Part shown: positions 18,230 through 27,312 of the stretch, piece by piece
Layout of the letters: the number at the start of each line of letters is the position of its first letter
Numbering within the stretch: the first letter of the stretch is position 1
NCBI RefSeq assembly: GCF_031845375.1
Contig: NZ_JAVREK010000021.1
Coordinates: 1-64,000 of the forward strand
Source: Streptomonospora wellingtoniae
Lineage (GTDB): Bacteria; Actinomycetota; Actinomycetes; Streptosporangiales; Streptosporangiaceae
DNA: 64,000 nucleotides
Direction: 5' to 3'
Program-made: the position numbers and the translations under genes
The notes under the pieces: generated by a model
The model's input: the letters and a program-made list of their open reading frames with translations, nothing else
Database searches by the model: none
What the model was told of the DNA's origin: nothing

Positions 18230-18848
18230 GTCTGCGCCTCACTAATGAGGGGGGACGAAGATCGACTCGTCCCAGAGTAGGGAAGTCATTCGCGACGAGC
18301 CAGGCGTAACGTCCCCGAAGTGCCGGAAACCAGTACGCATCGGCCTCACGCCCGTCACTGGTTTATCGTGCCTGGAATCGGACGAATCGGATTTCGGGCA
18401 TCTGTGCGCTCGGGCGATCGCGGTAGCGGGCGCCCGCGAGCGGTCCGGCGCGCAGGATCCCCGTCGCAGCCGTCGATGCGGTCGGCCCCTACCCCGGCCG
18501 GGGCGCGGCGGGGACTGGGACGCGACGGCGTCCGGTCGGGCACGGGGAACCGCAGGTGCGAGGGTATTCCGTGCCGACCGCGGCGGGGGTCGAAAGGGGA
18601 GCTGGCGCGCGTCCGTCTCGAATTCCGGACACTGAGCTGGTGTAATTCGGACGCCCGTCGGTTCCGCCATATCCTGTCCTGCCGACGGGCGGAATCGCCG
18701 GACTGCGGATAGGCGGATCGGCGTGCGCCGTTCTACAGTCGGGCACGACCGCGACTGCCGCGACTGCCGCGACTGCCGCGACCGCCCGGCCGCCGCCGAT
18801 CGCCGAAAGCGCCGCCCGCCGTCCCGCCCCCCTGAGAAGGAGCACGCC
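18230..18848. other. Intergenic region between P450 and MpaB-like genes
   Basis: 619 bp of divergent promoter region. It contains an inverted repeat AAACCAGT (18327-18334) / ACTGGTTT (18357-18364) with a 22-bp spacer. That could be a paired operator or a stem-loop. A 9-bp tandem repeat lies at 18750-18785. No gene seen. Confidence 0.4.
18750..18785 (+). repeat. Four tandem copies of a 9-bp unit
   Basis: CGCGACTGC occurs three times followed by one CGCGACCGC, about 65 bp before the MpaB-like gene. It is not translated if the AGAAGGAG-preceded ATG at 18849 is used, so it belongs to the leader or promoter. Confidence 0.8.
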
Positions 18849-19781
18849 ATGCCCCGCCAGCCCTTGGCCCCGCCCGGACTCCGCCGCGACCGCTTCCACT
18901 GGCTGCGCCGCATCGCGGACCTGGACCCCGAGACCGACTTCCACGAGATCTACCGCATCTCCGCCGGCTACGAGTTCCCGTGGGACTACACCCGTGCGCT
19001 GGAGTTGGCGCTGTACCGCACCTACTGCGTGCCCTCGATCTCGGCGCTGCTGGACGCCACCGGGGAGTTCGGTCGCAGCGGCCAGAAGCGCTACGACGAC
19101 ACGTCGCTGCTGATGGGCGAGATGGTCGAGCACGGCGTCGACTCCGACCGCGGCCGCGCGAGTCTGCGCACCGTCAACCGGATGCACAACCGGTACGCGA
19201 TCTCCAACGGCGACATGCTCTATGTGCTGTCGACCTTCGTCTTCGAGCCCATCGACTGGATCGCCGACTACGGGTGGCGGCCGCTGACCGGCGCCGAGCG
19301 CGAGGCGGCGCTGCGCTACTACACCGAGGTGGGCCGGCGGATGAACATCCGCGACATCCCCGCCGACCTGGACTCCTTCCGCGAGTTCAGGACCGCCTAC
19401 GAGCGCGACCACTTCCGCTACACCGAGACCAACGCCCGCGTCGGCCGGGCCACGCTGGACGTGTTCCGCGCCTGGTTCCCGGCCCCTCTGCGCCCCGCGG
19501 CCGACGCGGGCCTGCGGGCGCTGCTCGACGAGCCGATGCTGGAGGCGTTCGGGTTCGCCCCCGCGCCGCGGTGGCTGGGAAGGGCCGTGCGCACGGCGCT
19601 GCGGGTGCGGGCGGGCGTGGTCGCGCAACTGCCGCCGCGGCGCGTCTCGCGGCTGTCCGCGGACCGGCGGAACCGGACCTACCCCGGATACCCCGACGGC
19701 TATGCGGTCGAGGATATGGGTGCTCCGGAGCCGACCGGAATCGATGCCAAGTGGCTGCGAGCCCCAACGGGCCCTGCCTGA
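18849..19781 (+). CDS. DUF2236 / MpaB-family oxygenase-like protein
   Basis: A 310-residue member of the family that includes latex-clearing protein and fungal MpaB, b-type heme oxygenases. Typical features: VNRMHNRYAISNGDMLYVL, then FEPIDWIADYGWRPLTGAER, and RTAYERDHFRYTETN. The AGAAGGAG at 18836 selects the ATG at 18849; the frame upstream would translate the 9-bp repeat. A second, distant DUF2236 gene lies convergent 55 bp downstream. Function is unknown. Proximity to two P450s and a conservon suggests a joint oxidative pathway, but that is only inference. Confidence 0.85.
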   Translation: MPRQPLAPPGLRRDRFHWLRRIADLDPETDFHEIYRISAGYEFPWDYTRALELALYRTYCVPSISALLDATGEFGRSGQKRYDDTSLLMGEMVEHGVDSDRGRASLRTVNRMHNRYAISNGDMLYVLSTFVFEPIDWIADYGWRPLTGAEREAALRYYTEVGRRMNIRDIPADLDSFREFRTAYERDHFRYTETNARVGRATLDVFRAWFPAPLRPAADAGLRALLDEPMLEAFGFAPAPRWLGRAVRTALRVRAGVVAQLPPRRVSRLSADRRNRTYPGYPDGYAVEDMGAPEPTGIDAKWLRAPTGPA

Positions 19782-19836
19782 CGGCCCTGAGCGGGCCCGC
19801 GAGGCGGCGGGCTCGTGCGGCTCGTCGGCGGCCGGG

Positions 19837-20655
19837 CTACCGGCGTCCCGGCTGGGTGCGGCTCCCGCGCGCGGCCCGTCTGCGCATGTCGTGCAAGTAG
19901 TAGTCGCGCGGCAGGGTGCGTACCGCCAGCGGCAGGCGCGGGTAGACCGTGCGCACGGTGGCGACGAGCCGGTCGAACCGGCGCTGGTGGACCGGCCCCC
20001 ATTCCAGACCGAAACCCGCGCGGACGTGGTCGGGCAGCAGCCCGGCGGCCAGGAAGCGCTGCACCCGGACCAGCGCCCTCACCACCGGATTGGCGGGGTT
20101 GAACAGGTCGCGCGCGATTGCGCGCGCGGTGTCGTTGACCTCGATGGCACCGATCGTGTCGGCCCAGTAGCGGTCGAAGTCGGCCCGGGTGGCGGGCCAG
20201 CGGTCGAGCGGGCAGCCCAGCGAGGTGGCGAAAACCGCGGCGTGCCGGTAGACCTCGTCCTTCTCCTCCGGTGCCAACGGGCCGAAGACCAGTTCGTAGA
20301 CGTGCATGTTGCAGGCGTAGAGCGTGGCCGCGACCCACACCTGCAGCTCCGGGTCCTGTGCGCTGTAGCCCGGCCCCGCGACCCGCTTGTGGATCGCACG
20401 CACGATCCGGGCGACGCGGTCCGCCTCGTCCTCGGTGCCGTACACCAGCCCGTAGACGAAGACGAGGGTGCCGCGCAGCCGGTCCACCGGCCGCTGGGCG
20501 AAGTCGCTGTGGTCGGCGACCCCCTGGCCGACCCCCGGCTGTGCGATCTGCAGCAGAATGGCGTAGGCGGCCGCGCCCAGCACGACGGCCTCGCGGTAGA
20601 CCCGCTGTGCCGGAGCCCCCGCTCGCGCACGCCGCTCGTCCCCCACGGTCCCCAT
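19837..20655 (-). CDS. DUF2236 family protein
   Basis: A 272-residue DUF2236 protein of the more common actinobacterial type. Motifs: REAVVLGAAAYAILLQIAQP, VFVYGLVYGTEDEADRVAR, VAGPGYSAQDPELQVWVAAT and LYACNMHVYELVFGPLAPEE. As I remember the family, many members read WVHATL where this one has WVAATL, so a conserved His may be missing. That needs an alignment. The start is the ATG at 20655; the frame runs much further upstream only as a shadow of the AtuA operon. Enzymatic role unknown. Confidence 0.85.
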   Translation of the reverse strand: MGTVGDERRARAGAPAQRVYREAVVLGAAAYAILLQIAQPGVGQGVADHSDFAQRPVDRLRGTLVFVYGLVYGTEDEADRVARIVRAIHKRVAGPGYSAQDPELQVWVAATLYACNMHVYELVFGPLAPEEKDEVYRHAAVFATSLGCPLDRWPATRADFDRYWADTIGAIEVNDTARAIARDLFNPANPVVRALVRVQRFLAAGLLPDHVRAGFGLEWGPVHQRRFDRLVATVRTVYPRLPLAVRTLPRDYYLHDMRRRAARGSRTQPGRR

Positions 20656-20734
20656 GCTAGACGGGCCCGCGGCCGATCGCCGCGCGGCGTCCCGGGCCGA
20701 GGGCGGCGACCGTGCCCCGGACGCTCGCGGGCCC

Positions 20735-20765
20735 CGGTCTGGGCGGGCCCCCGCGCCCCAGACCG
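20735..20765 (-). terminator. Hairpin after the AtuA operon
   Basis: A 9-bp stem (20735-20743 with 20757-20765), loop of 13, lies 37 nt beyond the last gene of the CitMHS-AtuA operon on the minus strand. Confidence 0.45.
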
Positions 20766-20801
20766 AGGCCCGCCCGGCCCCACCCGAGAGGTCTGCCCTA
20801 G

Positions 20802-21158
20802 CTAGAAGGCCGCTGCGCCGCCCGCGACCTCGGGGCCGCCCCCGTCGTCCGCGTCCAGCTCCAGCTCCAGGAGCGCCGAGCCGAGGCTCTTGCCGTGGGA
20901 GTCCAGGAACAGCGAGGTGGTGACCGTGTCGTCGGCTGCACGCGGGCACACGAAGATCAGCGCGGGCAGGTTGTCCAGGCGGTGGCGCACCACGTCGCCC
21001 GAGACCCGCTCGGCGAGGTGCTCGGCGACCCGCTCGGGGGTCAGCGCAGCGCACAGCAGCGGGTACCGGGCGGGGTCGTAGGGGATCACCGAGACGGTGA
21101 TCAGATTGCCCTTGTCCCCCGCGCGCGCGTGGGCGATGTCGTACAGCCGGATGCTCAT
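20802..21158 (-). CDS. AtuA-related small protein
   Basis: A 118-residue protein matching the small partner found next to or fused with AtuA. It begins IRLYDIAHARAGDKGNLITV and has HGKSLGSALLELEL near the end. Its ATG overlaps the stop of the AtuA gene (ATGA), so the two should form a stoichiometric pair. In Pseudomonas, AtuA belongs to the acyclic terpene utilisation cluster, but its biochemical role is not settled. The C-terminal 15 residues are Asp/Gly/Ala-rich. Confidence 0.85.
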   Translation of the reverse strand: MSIRLYDIAHARAGDKGNLITVSVIPYDPARYPLLCAALTPERVAEHLAERVSGDVVRHRLDNLPALIFVCPRAADDTVTTSLFLDSHGKSLGSALLELELDADDGGGPEVAGGAAAF

Positions 21159-22486
21159 TCGGTCCCCTCGAAGACGACGACCCCGGTCTCGACCTGCTCG
21201 CGCGGAACGGTCGCGGACAGGACGCCCACGACCTCGGCGGTGGCCACGCGCAGCCCGCCGCCCCCCGCCGGGCCGGATGTGTACAGGGCGCTGACCTCCT
21301 CGCCCACCGCATCGGCCGCCTCGCGTGTCCCGGCCAGTCCTGCTACCCGCAGCCGGCACTCGTAGGGCTCGGCGCCCTCGGCCAGCGCCTCGCCGTGCAG
21401 CGCGCTGTGACCGACGACGTCGGCCCGCAACCGCGGCAGCGCGCCCGCGAGCCGCTCGCGTACAACTTCGGCGGCCAGCCGCGCCCGGTCGAGCGCGCCG
21501 CGCCCGGCGTAGGAGATCTCGCCTTCGCCGCGGAAGCCCGCCCGGTAGCCGACGCTGACCTTCAGCTCGTCGGGGCGGGCGGCCCCGCGCGCCCCGCGCA
21601 CGGAGACGCGGTCGCCCCCGTGGTCGCGCACGTCCACCCCGGTCAAGTCCAGCGACACGTCGGGCGTGAGATAGGCGCGGGGGTCGGTCACCTCGTAGGT
21701 GAGCTGCTCGGCCACGGTCAGCCGGTCGACCCGGCCGCCGGTGCCGGGCGGCTTGGTGATCACGGCGCCGCCGTCGCCGCCGACCTCGGCGATCGGGTAG
21801 CCCAGCCGGGCCAGGCCGGGCACCGGCTTGCGCGCCGGGTCGGCGAAGTAGCCGCCGGTCACCTGCCCGGCGCACTCCAGCAGGTGGCCGACCAGCGTGC
21901 CCGCCGCCATGCGCGCCCAGTCCTCGGTCTCCCAGCCCAGCAGGTGGGCGAGCGGCGCAAGGAACAGGGAGGGGTCGGCCGCGCGTCCGGCGATCACCAC
22001 CGGCGCCGGCCCCCGCAGGGCCGGAAGAAGCGCGTCGGCGCCGATGTAGGCGTTGGCCGAGACGATCTCCCCGTGCGACTCCAGCGGCGATCCGTCCTCC
22101 CAGGCCGGGGCCGTGAGATCGATGCGGTCCAGCACGTCGTCGCCGGTGACCGCCGCGACCGCGGTCGGCACGCCCAGCTCCGCGCCCAGGTCCCGCACCA
22201 TGCGCGCGGCCTCGACCGGGTCCGCCGCCCCGGCGTTGGTTATCAGCCGGGTCCCCGTCCGGCTGAGCGGCCCCAGCAGCGGGGCCATGCGCTTGCGCAG
22301 CATGGGATCGTAGCCGGCCCGCGGGTCCGAAAGCCTGCGCAGCGCGGCCAGGGCGACGGTTCGCTCGCCGAGGCACTCCAGGCCGAGGACGTCCAGTCGG
22401 CCCTGCTCGACCAGGTCGACGGCCGGTTCGATCCGGTCGGCGGCGAACCCCGCGCCGCAGCCGATCCGGGCTTGGTTGCTGCTCAC
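21155..22486 (-). CDS. AtuA family protein (DUF1446)
   Basis: A 443-residue AtuA/DUF1446 protein. Motifs: IGCGAGFAADRIEPAVDLVE at the start, FLITNAGAADP-like RLITNAGAADPVEAARMVRD, VIAGRAADPSLFLAPLAHLL and VTGGYFADPARKPVPGL. It starts at a GTG with GGGAGCAAGG upstream. The catalytic activity of the family is not known. It is encoded between a CitMHS carrier and the AtuA-related protein, so a role in processing an imported carboxylate is the best guess. A terpene role is less supported, because no carboxylase or acyl-CoA genes are adjacent. Confidence 0.87.
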   Translation of the reverse strand: MSSNQARIGCGAGFAADRIEPAVDLVEQGRLDVLGLECLGERTVALAALRRLSDPRAGYDPMLRKRMAPLLGPLSRTGTRLITNAGAADPVEAARMVRDLGAELGVPTAVAAVTGDDVLDRIDLTAPAWEDGSPLESHGEIVSANAYIGADALLPALRGPAPVVIAGRAADPSLFLAPLAHLLGWETEDWARMAAGTLVGHLLECAGQVTGGYFADPARKPVPGLARLGYPIAEVGGDGGAVITKPPGTGGRVDRLTVAEQLTYEVTDPRAYLTPDVSLDLTGVDVRDHGGDRVSVRGARGAARPDELKVSVGYRAGFRGEGEISYAGRGALDRARLAAEVVRERLAGALPRLRADVVGHSALHGEALAEGAEPYECRLRVAGLAGTREAADAVGEEVSALYTSGPAGGGGLRVATAEVVGVLSATVPREQVETGVVVFEGTE

Positions 22487-22532
22487 GTGTCCTTGCTCCC
22501 CCGTCGCTCGTGGTGGTGGTCCGGTGCCGGAG

Positions 22533-23912
22533 TCACCCCGTCCACAGCGGGATGGCGCCGGTGAGGGCGGCGACGGCCAGCACGACGATGCCGACCAGCC
22601 ACGCCCAGGGCAGCAGGAAGCGGATGTGGCTTCCGATCGAGACTCCCGCCAGCCCGGTGAGGAGGTAGAAGGAGCCGGTGAGCGGGCTGATCGGGAAGCC
22701 GACCGTCTCCTCGCCCGTGATCGAGGCCTGGGCGATGGCGCTCGCGGGTACGCCGAACGTGTCGCCGACGGCGGTGAGCACCGGCATCACCGCGAAGTAG
22801 TAGGCGTCGGGACCGAAGAGCAGGCTGAGCGGGACGGCGAGCACGCCCACCAACAGCGGCAGAGCAGGACCGACGGCGCCGGGCATTGCGCCGGTGAGCG
22901 CTTCGGCCATGGCGTCGATCATCCCGCTCTCGCTCATGACGCCGAGGAAGACCCCCGCTGCCAGCAGGGTGCTGGCCATCAGCACGGCGCCCTGCGCGTG
23001 GGCGTTGATGCGGTCGGTCTGGGCCTTGAGGCCCGTGTAGTTCAGCGGCAGCGCAACGACCAGCGCGACCATGAACACGAGCTCGGGCGAGAGCACGCCG
23101 GAGATCAGCACGGCGACCGTGACCGCGGTGAGCGCGACGTTTGCCCAGAACAGCCGCGGGCGCCGCAGAACCGCCTCCTCGGCGGAAAGCTCCCCGTCGT
23201 CGGTCGGCGACGCCGGTTCGTCGTCGTCCTGAGGGACGCCGTCGCCGGCCGGGCCCCCGGTCGGCGCCTTCGCGGGCCGGGCGGCGGGCGCGGCGACGGC
23301 CAGGCGGTTCCTCTCCCGGCGCCCCAGCAGGTAGGCGATGGCCAGGCAGGCGGCGATCCCCACCAGCTGGGCCGGGATCAGCGGGGCCCACAGGGCGTTG
23401 GCGTCGATCCCGGTCGCCGATGCCGCGCGGGCGGTCGGGCCGCCCCAGGGCACCATGTTCATGATCCCCGCGCCCAGGCCGGTCAGGGCGGCCAGCACCA
23501 GCCGCCGCATCCCCAGGGCGTCGTAGAGGGGGAGCATCGCGGGGATGGTGATCAGGAAGGTGGTCGCCCCGGCGCCGTCGAGGTGGGTCAGCATCGCCAG
23601 CACCACGGTGGCCAGCGCGATGGTCACCGGATTGCGGCCCGCGAAGCCCAGCACGCGTCGGACGACGGGGTCGAAGAGCCCTGCGTCGCGCATCACGCCG
23701 AAGTAGAGGATGGCGAAGACGAACATCGCCGTGGTGCCGGCCACGTCGGAGATCCCGGTCCCGGCGAACTCGCCGATCTCGGCGGGGGAGAACCCGGCGA
23801 TCAGCGCCGCCGCCACCGGCGCCGCGACGAGCGCGACCACGGCCGAGACCCGGTTGGACAGCAGGAGTGCCAGAACGGTCGCGATGGCCGCGAATCCCAT
23901 TGCTGTGAGCAT
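22533..23912 (-). CDS. CitMHS-family citrate/metal carboxylate transporter
   Basis: Integral membrane carrier of 459 residues with about 12 hydrophobic segments. It belongs to the CitMHS family, which imports citrate complexed with Mg2+ or Ca2+ using protons. Family-like stretches: GTTAMFVFAILYFGVMRDAG, HLDGAGATTFLITIPAMLPL and NMVPWGGPTARAASATG. A charged cytoplasmic loop lies at about residues 215-255. AAAGGA precedes the ATG. It is the first gene of the operon with AtuA and is divergent from a LysR gene, its probable regulator. The exact substrate is not known. Confidence 0.92.
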   Translation of the reverse strand: MLTAMGFAAIATVLALLLSNRVSAVVALVAAPVAAALIAGFSPAEIGEFAGTGISDVAGTTAMFVFAILYFGVMRDAGLFDPVVRRVLGFAGRNPVTIALATVVLAMLTHLDGAGATTFLITIPAMLPLYDALGMRRLVLAALTGLGAGIMNMVPWGGPTARAASATGIDANALWAPLIPAQLVGIAACLAIAYLLGRRERNRLAVAAPAARPAKAPTGGPAGDGVPQDDDEPASPTDDGELSAEEAVLRRPRLFWANVALTAVTVAVLISGVLSPELVFMVALVVALPLNYTGLKAQTDRINAHAQGAVLMASTLLAAGVFLGVMSESGMIDAMAEALTGAMPGAVGPALPLLVGVLAVPLSLLFGPDAYYFAVMPVLTAVGDTFGVPASAIAQASITGEETVGFPISPLTGSFYLLTGLAGVSIGSHIRFLLPWAWLVGIVVLAVAALTGAIPLWTG

Positions 23913-24025
23913 GTCGACGATCCTTTGCGAAGGCGGCCGGGGGAGTGATGTGCCTCACGTGGGGCTGGCCACTCATGCTTGCAAGGTGCGCGGTTGCGCG
24001 TCCAACATCAATCGGGCAAGGATCT

Positions 24026-24040
24026 ATGCTTCGGATGCAT
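24026..24040. promoter_or_regulatory. Possible LysR-type operator, ATGC-N7-GCAT
   Basis: A T-N11-A palindrome overlaps the start codon of the second LysR gene. A weaker ATGC-N7-GTGC lies about 50 bp away towards the CitMHS gene. Both positions fit autoregulation and divergent control, but the motif is short. Confidence 0.25.
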
Positions 24041-24965
24041 GGACCTGTCGTTGCGCCAACTCCGCGTCTACGCTGTCGTGGCCCGCGCGGAGAGCTTCAC
24101 CGCCGCCGCCGCGGAGCTGCACGTGGCCCAGTCGTCGCTCAGCCGCACTGTGCTGGAGCTGGAGCGGCTGCTGGGTGTGCGGCTGTTCGACCGCACCACG
24201 CGGCGGATCCGCCGGACGCCGGAGGGCCGGGAGCTGCTGGAGGCGGCCGAGCGCATCCTGGGCGCCCACCGCGCGGAGATGGCCGGGCTGCAGCGCTACC
24301 TCGCGGGCGAGCGCGGCGTGGTGACCATCGCGACGCTGCCCTCGGTGGCGGCGGCGCTGCTGCCGCCGGTCATCGCCCGCTTCCGCGAGGAGCGGCCGCA
24401 GACCGCCGTGCGCATCCTCGACGGGATGTCGGAGGCGGCGCTGGAGCGGCTCGCCGCCGGCGCGGCCGACCTGGCCATCACCTCCGCCGAAGGCCTGCCC
24501 GAAGGGCTGCGGGCCCACGCGCTGGCCGAGGACCGCTTCTTCGCGGTGCTGCCCCCCGCCCACGCGCTGGCGGGGGCCGCCGAGCTGGGCTGGGGCGACT
24601 TCAGCGGCGAGCAGTTCATCGCCGTCGGCGCCGACTCCAGCGTGCGGGCCGGAACCGACCGCGCCTTCGCCGAGGCGGCCGTGCGCCCGGCGGGTGTGAC
24701 CGAGGCCGGCAACGTGTCCACGGTGGGCGGCCTGCTGGCCGCGGGTCTGGGCGTCTCGGCGATGCCGGCGCTGGTCGAGGTGCTGATGAGCTTCGCCGAC
24801 TACGCCCGGGTCCCCCTGGTGCGCCCGGCGCTGGACCGGCGCCTCAGCGTGGTCCTGCCGCGGGACCGCCGCGTGCCCCCGCCGGCCCGCAGCTTCCTGG
24901 ACTGCCTGCGCGGCCTGCGGGAGGAGGGCCATCCGCTTCCGGCGGACGTGCGCTGGGTGGACTGA
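24039..24965 (+). CDS. LysR-type regulator divergent from CitMHS/AtuA
   Basis: A 308-residue LysR-type protein. The helix-turn-helix region reads LRQLRVYAVVARAESFTAAA, then LHVAQSSLSRTVLELERLLG. The effector-binding domain follows from about residue 90. The start chosen (MDLSLRQLRVY) places the helix-turn-helix at the normal distance from the N-terminus. The 126-bp region shared with the CitMHS gene suggests it controls that operon in response to the imported acid. It is clearly different in sequence from the LysR at 9400. Confidence 0.93.
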   Translation: MDLSLRQLRVYAVVARAESFTAAAAELHVAQSSLSRTVLELERLLGVRLFDRTTRRIRRTPEGRELLEAAERILGAHRAEMAGLQRYLAGERGVVTIATLPSVAAALLPPVIARFREERPQTAVRILDGMSEAALERLAAGAADLAITSAEGLPEGLRAHALAEDRFFAVLPPAHALAGAAELGWGDFSGEQFIAVGADSSVRAGTDRAFAEAAVRPAGVTEAGNVSTVGGLLAAGLGVSAMPALVEVLMSFADYARVPLVRPALDRRLSVVLPRDRRVPPPARSFLDCLRGLREEGHPLPADVRWVD

Positions 24966-25867
24966 GCGGCCGCGCCGGGCAAGCGGGTCCGCCGCGCCGG
25001 GACGTCACAGGCGATCGGTCGCGCGCTCGCGGCGCGCGGGGCGCCCCCTCGACGTCGGGATAGAGGGGGAGGTGCCGTCTCGATCGGGAGCCGCATTCCC
25101 GCGCGTGCTTTCACAGGCGCCAAAGCTCCGGGAATCGGGGAGCCGCGTCGTCGGCGGTGCGCGTGCGGCGGTGACGGCGTGTCGCGGACCGCGAGTCGGC
25201 CCGGCGATGCGTTCATGGCAGCACGCTTGTCGGTGGTGCGTCGTCCGGCCCCGGGTGTCGCGGGGGGAGAGCGCCCCTCTTGGGGGCAGTGGGAGTCACT
25301 GGGCTGTATGGCAGAGAAGGAGGTGATTGCGACGTTCGTCCTCCGATTCGGTTGTCCTGATGACCGGGACCGGCCCTTTCTGTGCCCGGTGCGCACGACC
25401 GACTGCGCGACTCGCCGACCGTGCGGCGTGCGAACCTGGGAGTTTTATGTGAACCTGATATGCGTGCATGACCGGTGCTCTCCATGGGCCGAACCGCCCG
25501 TGGCCCGGGAGCCCGCGCATGCGCGAACGGCTATGCGGGGGCGGTTATCGTGGCATTGGCCGCGTCATCGGCCTCACAGCCCGGCGGATTCCGACGGGCG
25601 CCGATACGGCCGGACAAGGCGCGGCCCCGCTTCCCGCCGGTCCGGTATGCGCGTCCTTCCGCGGCTTCGGCCGCCGTGCGGACTGGGCGCTATCGGCGCG
25701 CACGGCCATTCGGGTGTGCCTCGCCGCCGCGTCGCCGGCGCGGGAGCGCTTCGCCTTCCGGGAAGCCTCCTGGTACCGGGCGGCTTCGCGGTGGACGGCG
25801 GTCGGCCGCGGCGTGAACGACAAAAATCCGTTTCCTTTGCTCCCAGTCGAAAAGAGCCATAAGTTCC
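24966..25867. other. 902-bp stretch without a recognisable gene
   Basis: Open frames here have the GC-biased, low-complexity look of shadows on both strands. One point stands out: AAGGAGGTGA near 25319 is a perfect anti-16S match, followed by an open frame in the + direction (EKEVIATFVLRFGCPDDRD) that I do not recognise. Local composition around 25440-25470 is AT-richer. The region probably holds the promoter and leader of the sulfotransferase operon; a small unknown gene is possible. Confidence 0.35.
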
Positions 25868-26833
25868 ATGAGCATGGATCTTCCACGCAAAATCAACTCG
25901 GCGCTCGGCGCGACCCTGGGTGTCGAGCTCCGCAGGGCCCGCAAGAAGCAGGCGCCGGCGGCGGCGGCCAAGCCCGCGCCGAAGCCCGCCGCCGTGAAGA
26001 AGCCCAAGGAGAAGGTCCCCTTCCGGCCGCCGGAGAATCCCGCGCTGGACCGCCTGCTCGACCGCCCGGTGTTCGTCATCTCGCCGGTGCGGTCCGGATC
26101 GACGCTGCTGCGCCTGCTGCTCAACGCGCACTCGCGCCTGCACGCCCCTCACGAGCTGCACATCCGCCGCCTTGAGGTGCACTTCCGCACCAAGCTCTCC
26201 GAGCGCGCGATGGAGGCCTGCGGCCTGGAGCGCGGCGACATCGAGCACCTGCTGTGGGACCGCGTGCTCCACCGGGAGCTGTCCCGGGCCGGCAAGGACT
26301 TCGTCGTCGAGAAGACCCCGAGCAACGCCTTCGTGTGGGACCGCCTCGCGGCCTGCTGGCCCGACGCCCGCTTCATCTGCCTGCTGCGCCACCCGGTCTC
26401 CATCGCCAAGTCCTGGCACGAGGCCGATCCGGTCAAGCGCACCTACGACGAGGCCGCCGAGGACGCGCTGCGCTACATGAACGCGGTCCAGCGGGCGCGC
26501 GAAGGCCTGTCCGGTGCCCACACGGTGCACTACGAGGAGCTGACCGCCGACCCCGCCGGCGAGCTGGGCCGTATCTGCGAGTACCTGGACATCGACTACG
26601 AGCCGACGATGCTGGAGTACGGCGACAGCGTCCAGGGCGACTTCACCAAGGGCCTGGGCGACTGGAAGGACAAGGTCCGCTCCGGCAGCGTCCAGCGCGG
26701 GCGCGAGCTGCCCAAGGCCTCCGAGGTTCCCGAGGTCCTGCGCGGGATCAGCCGGAAGTGGGGCTACCTCGACGAGTCCGGCGAGGCCGACGAGTCGGGC
26801 ACCGACGCACGCGAAGGGGTAACCGCTTCGTGA
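25868..26833 (+). CDS. PAPS-dependent sulfotransferase family protein
   Basis: A 321-residue sulfotransferase-fold protein. The 5'-phosphosulfate loop SPVRSGSTLLRLLL lies at about residues 72-85. The 3'-phosphate motif CLLRHPVSIAKSWHE is in the middle. About 50 N-terminal residues are Lys/Ala/Pro-rich and likely flexible. The C-terminus is Glu/Asp-rich. It could sulfate a surface glycan or glycolipid, since it leads an operon with a GT4 glycosyltransferase. Its stop overlaps the GTG of the next gene. No PAPS synthesis genes are nearby. Confidence 0.87.
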   Translation: MSMDLPRKINSALGATLGVELRRARKKQAPAAAAKPAPKPAAVKKPKEKVPFRPPENPALDRLLDRPVFVISPVRSGSTLLRLLLNAHSRLHAPHELHIRRLEVHFRTKLSERAMEACGLERGDIEHLLWDRVLHRELSRAGKDFVVEKTPSNAFVWDRLAACWPDARFICLLRHPVSIAKSWHEADPVKRTYDEAAEDALRYMNAVQRAREGLSGAHTVHYEELTADPAGELGRICEYLDIDYEPTMLEYGDSVQGDFTKGLGDWKDKVRSGSVQRGRELPKASEVPEVLRGISRKWGYLDESGEADESGTDAREGVTAS

Positions 26834-27312
26834 ACGCCGAGACCGAGACCCCGCAGGCGGAGGTCGCCGAGATCTGGCCGCGCGACGGAGCCGTCCGCAT
26901 CATCGGCGACCTCCTCGCAGACGCAGCCTCCGGATCCGGCCGCTGGTACCTGCTGGCCGTGCTGCGCGACACCGACACCAGCAAGTCCTACGAGCTCCGC
27001 GTGGAGGACGGGCGCTTCGACGTCTCTGTTCCCGTGACGGAGTTCGGCACCGCCGGCGAGGGTCCCGCCCGAGAAGGGGTGAAGTGGGACCTCTACTGCG
27101 CACCCGAGGACCGGTTGGAGGAGTCGGCCGAGAAATGGCTGCGACTCGGCCGCCACCTCGACGACATCGCCGACAAGAAGAAGGTGATGGTCTTCCCCGC
27201 CCAGACGTCCGCGGAAAGCGGGGCCGGGGTGACGGTGCGGCCGTTCTACACGGTCAACAACAATCTCTCGGTCGAATGCCTGCCCAGCCCTTCCGACAAG
27301 GAAAACCCATGA
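26830..27312 (+). CDS. Unknown protein between sulfotransferase and glycosyltransferase
   Basis: A 160-residue soluble protein that I do not recognise. The GTG start overlaps the sulfotransferase stop and its stop overlaps the glycosyltransferase ATG, so it is almost surely translated with both. It is acidic in the N-terminal half, predicted beta-rich (GRWYLLAVLRDTDT, SYELRVEDGRFDVSVPV) and basic around DIADKKKVMVFPAQ. It has no signal peptide or membrane segment. A carbohydrate-binding or accessory role in surface glycan synthesis is a guess. Confidence 0.75.
   Translation: MNAETETPQAEVAEIWPRDGAVRIIGDLLADAASGSGRWYLLAVLRDTDTSKSYELRVEDGRFDVSVPVTEFGTAGEGPAREGVKWDLYCAPEDRLEESAEKWLRLGRHLDDIADKKKVMVFPAQTSAESGAGVTVRPFYTVNNNLSVECLPSPSDKENP

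Noticed and set aside
25179..25862. 227-codon open frame in the 902-bp gap
   Set aside because: Arg/Pro-rich C-terminal half, no recognisable motif and no good start. Kept only as part of a finding about the gap.
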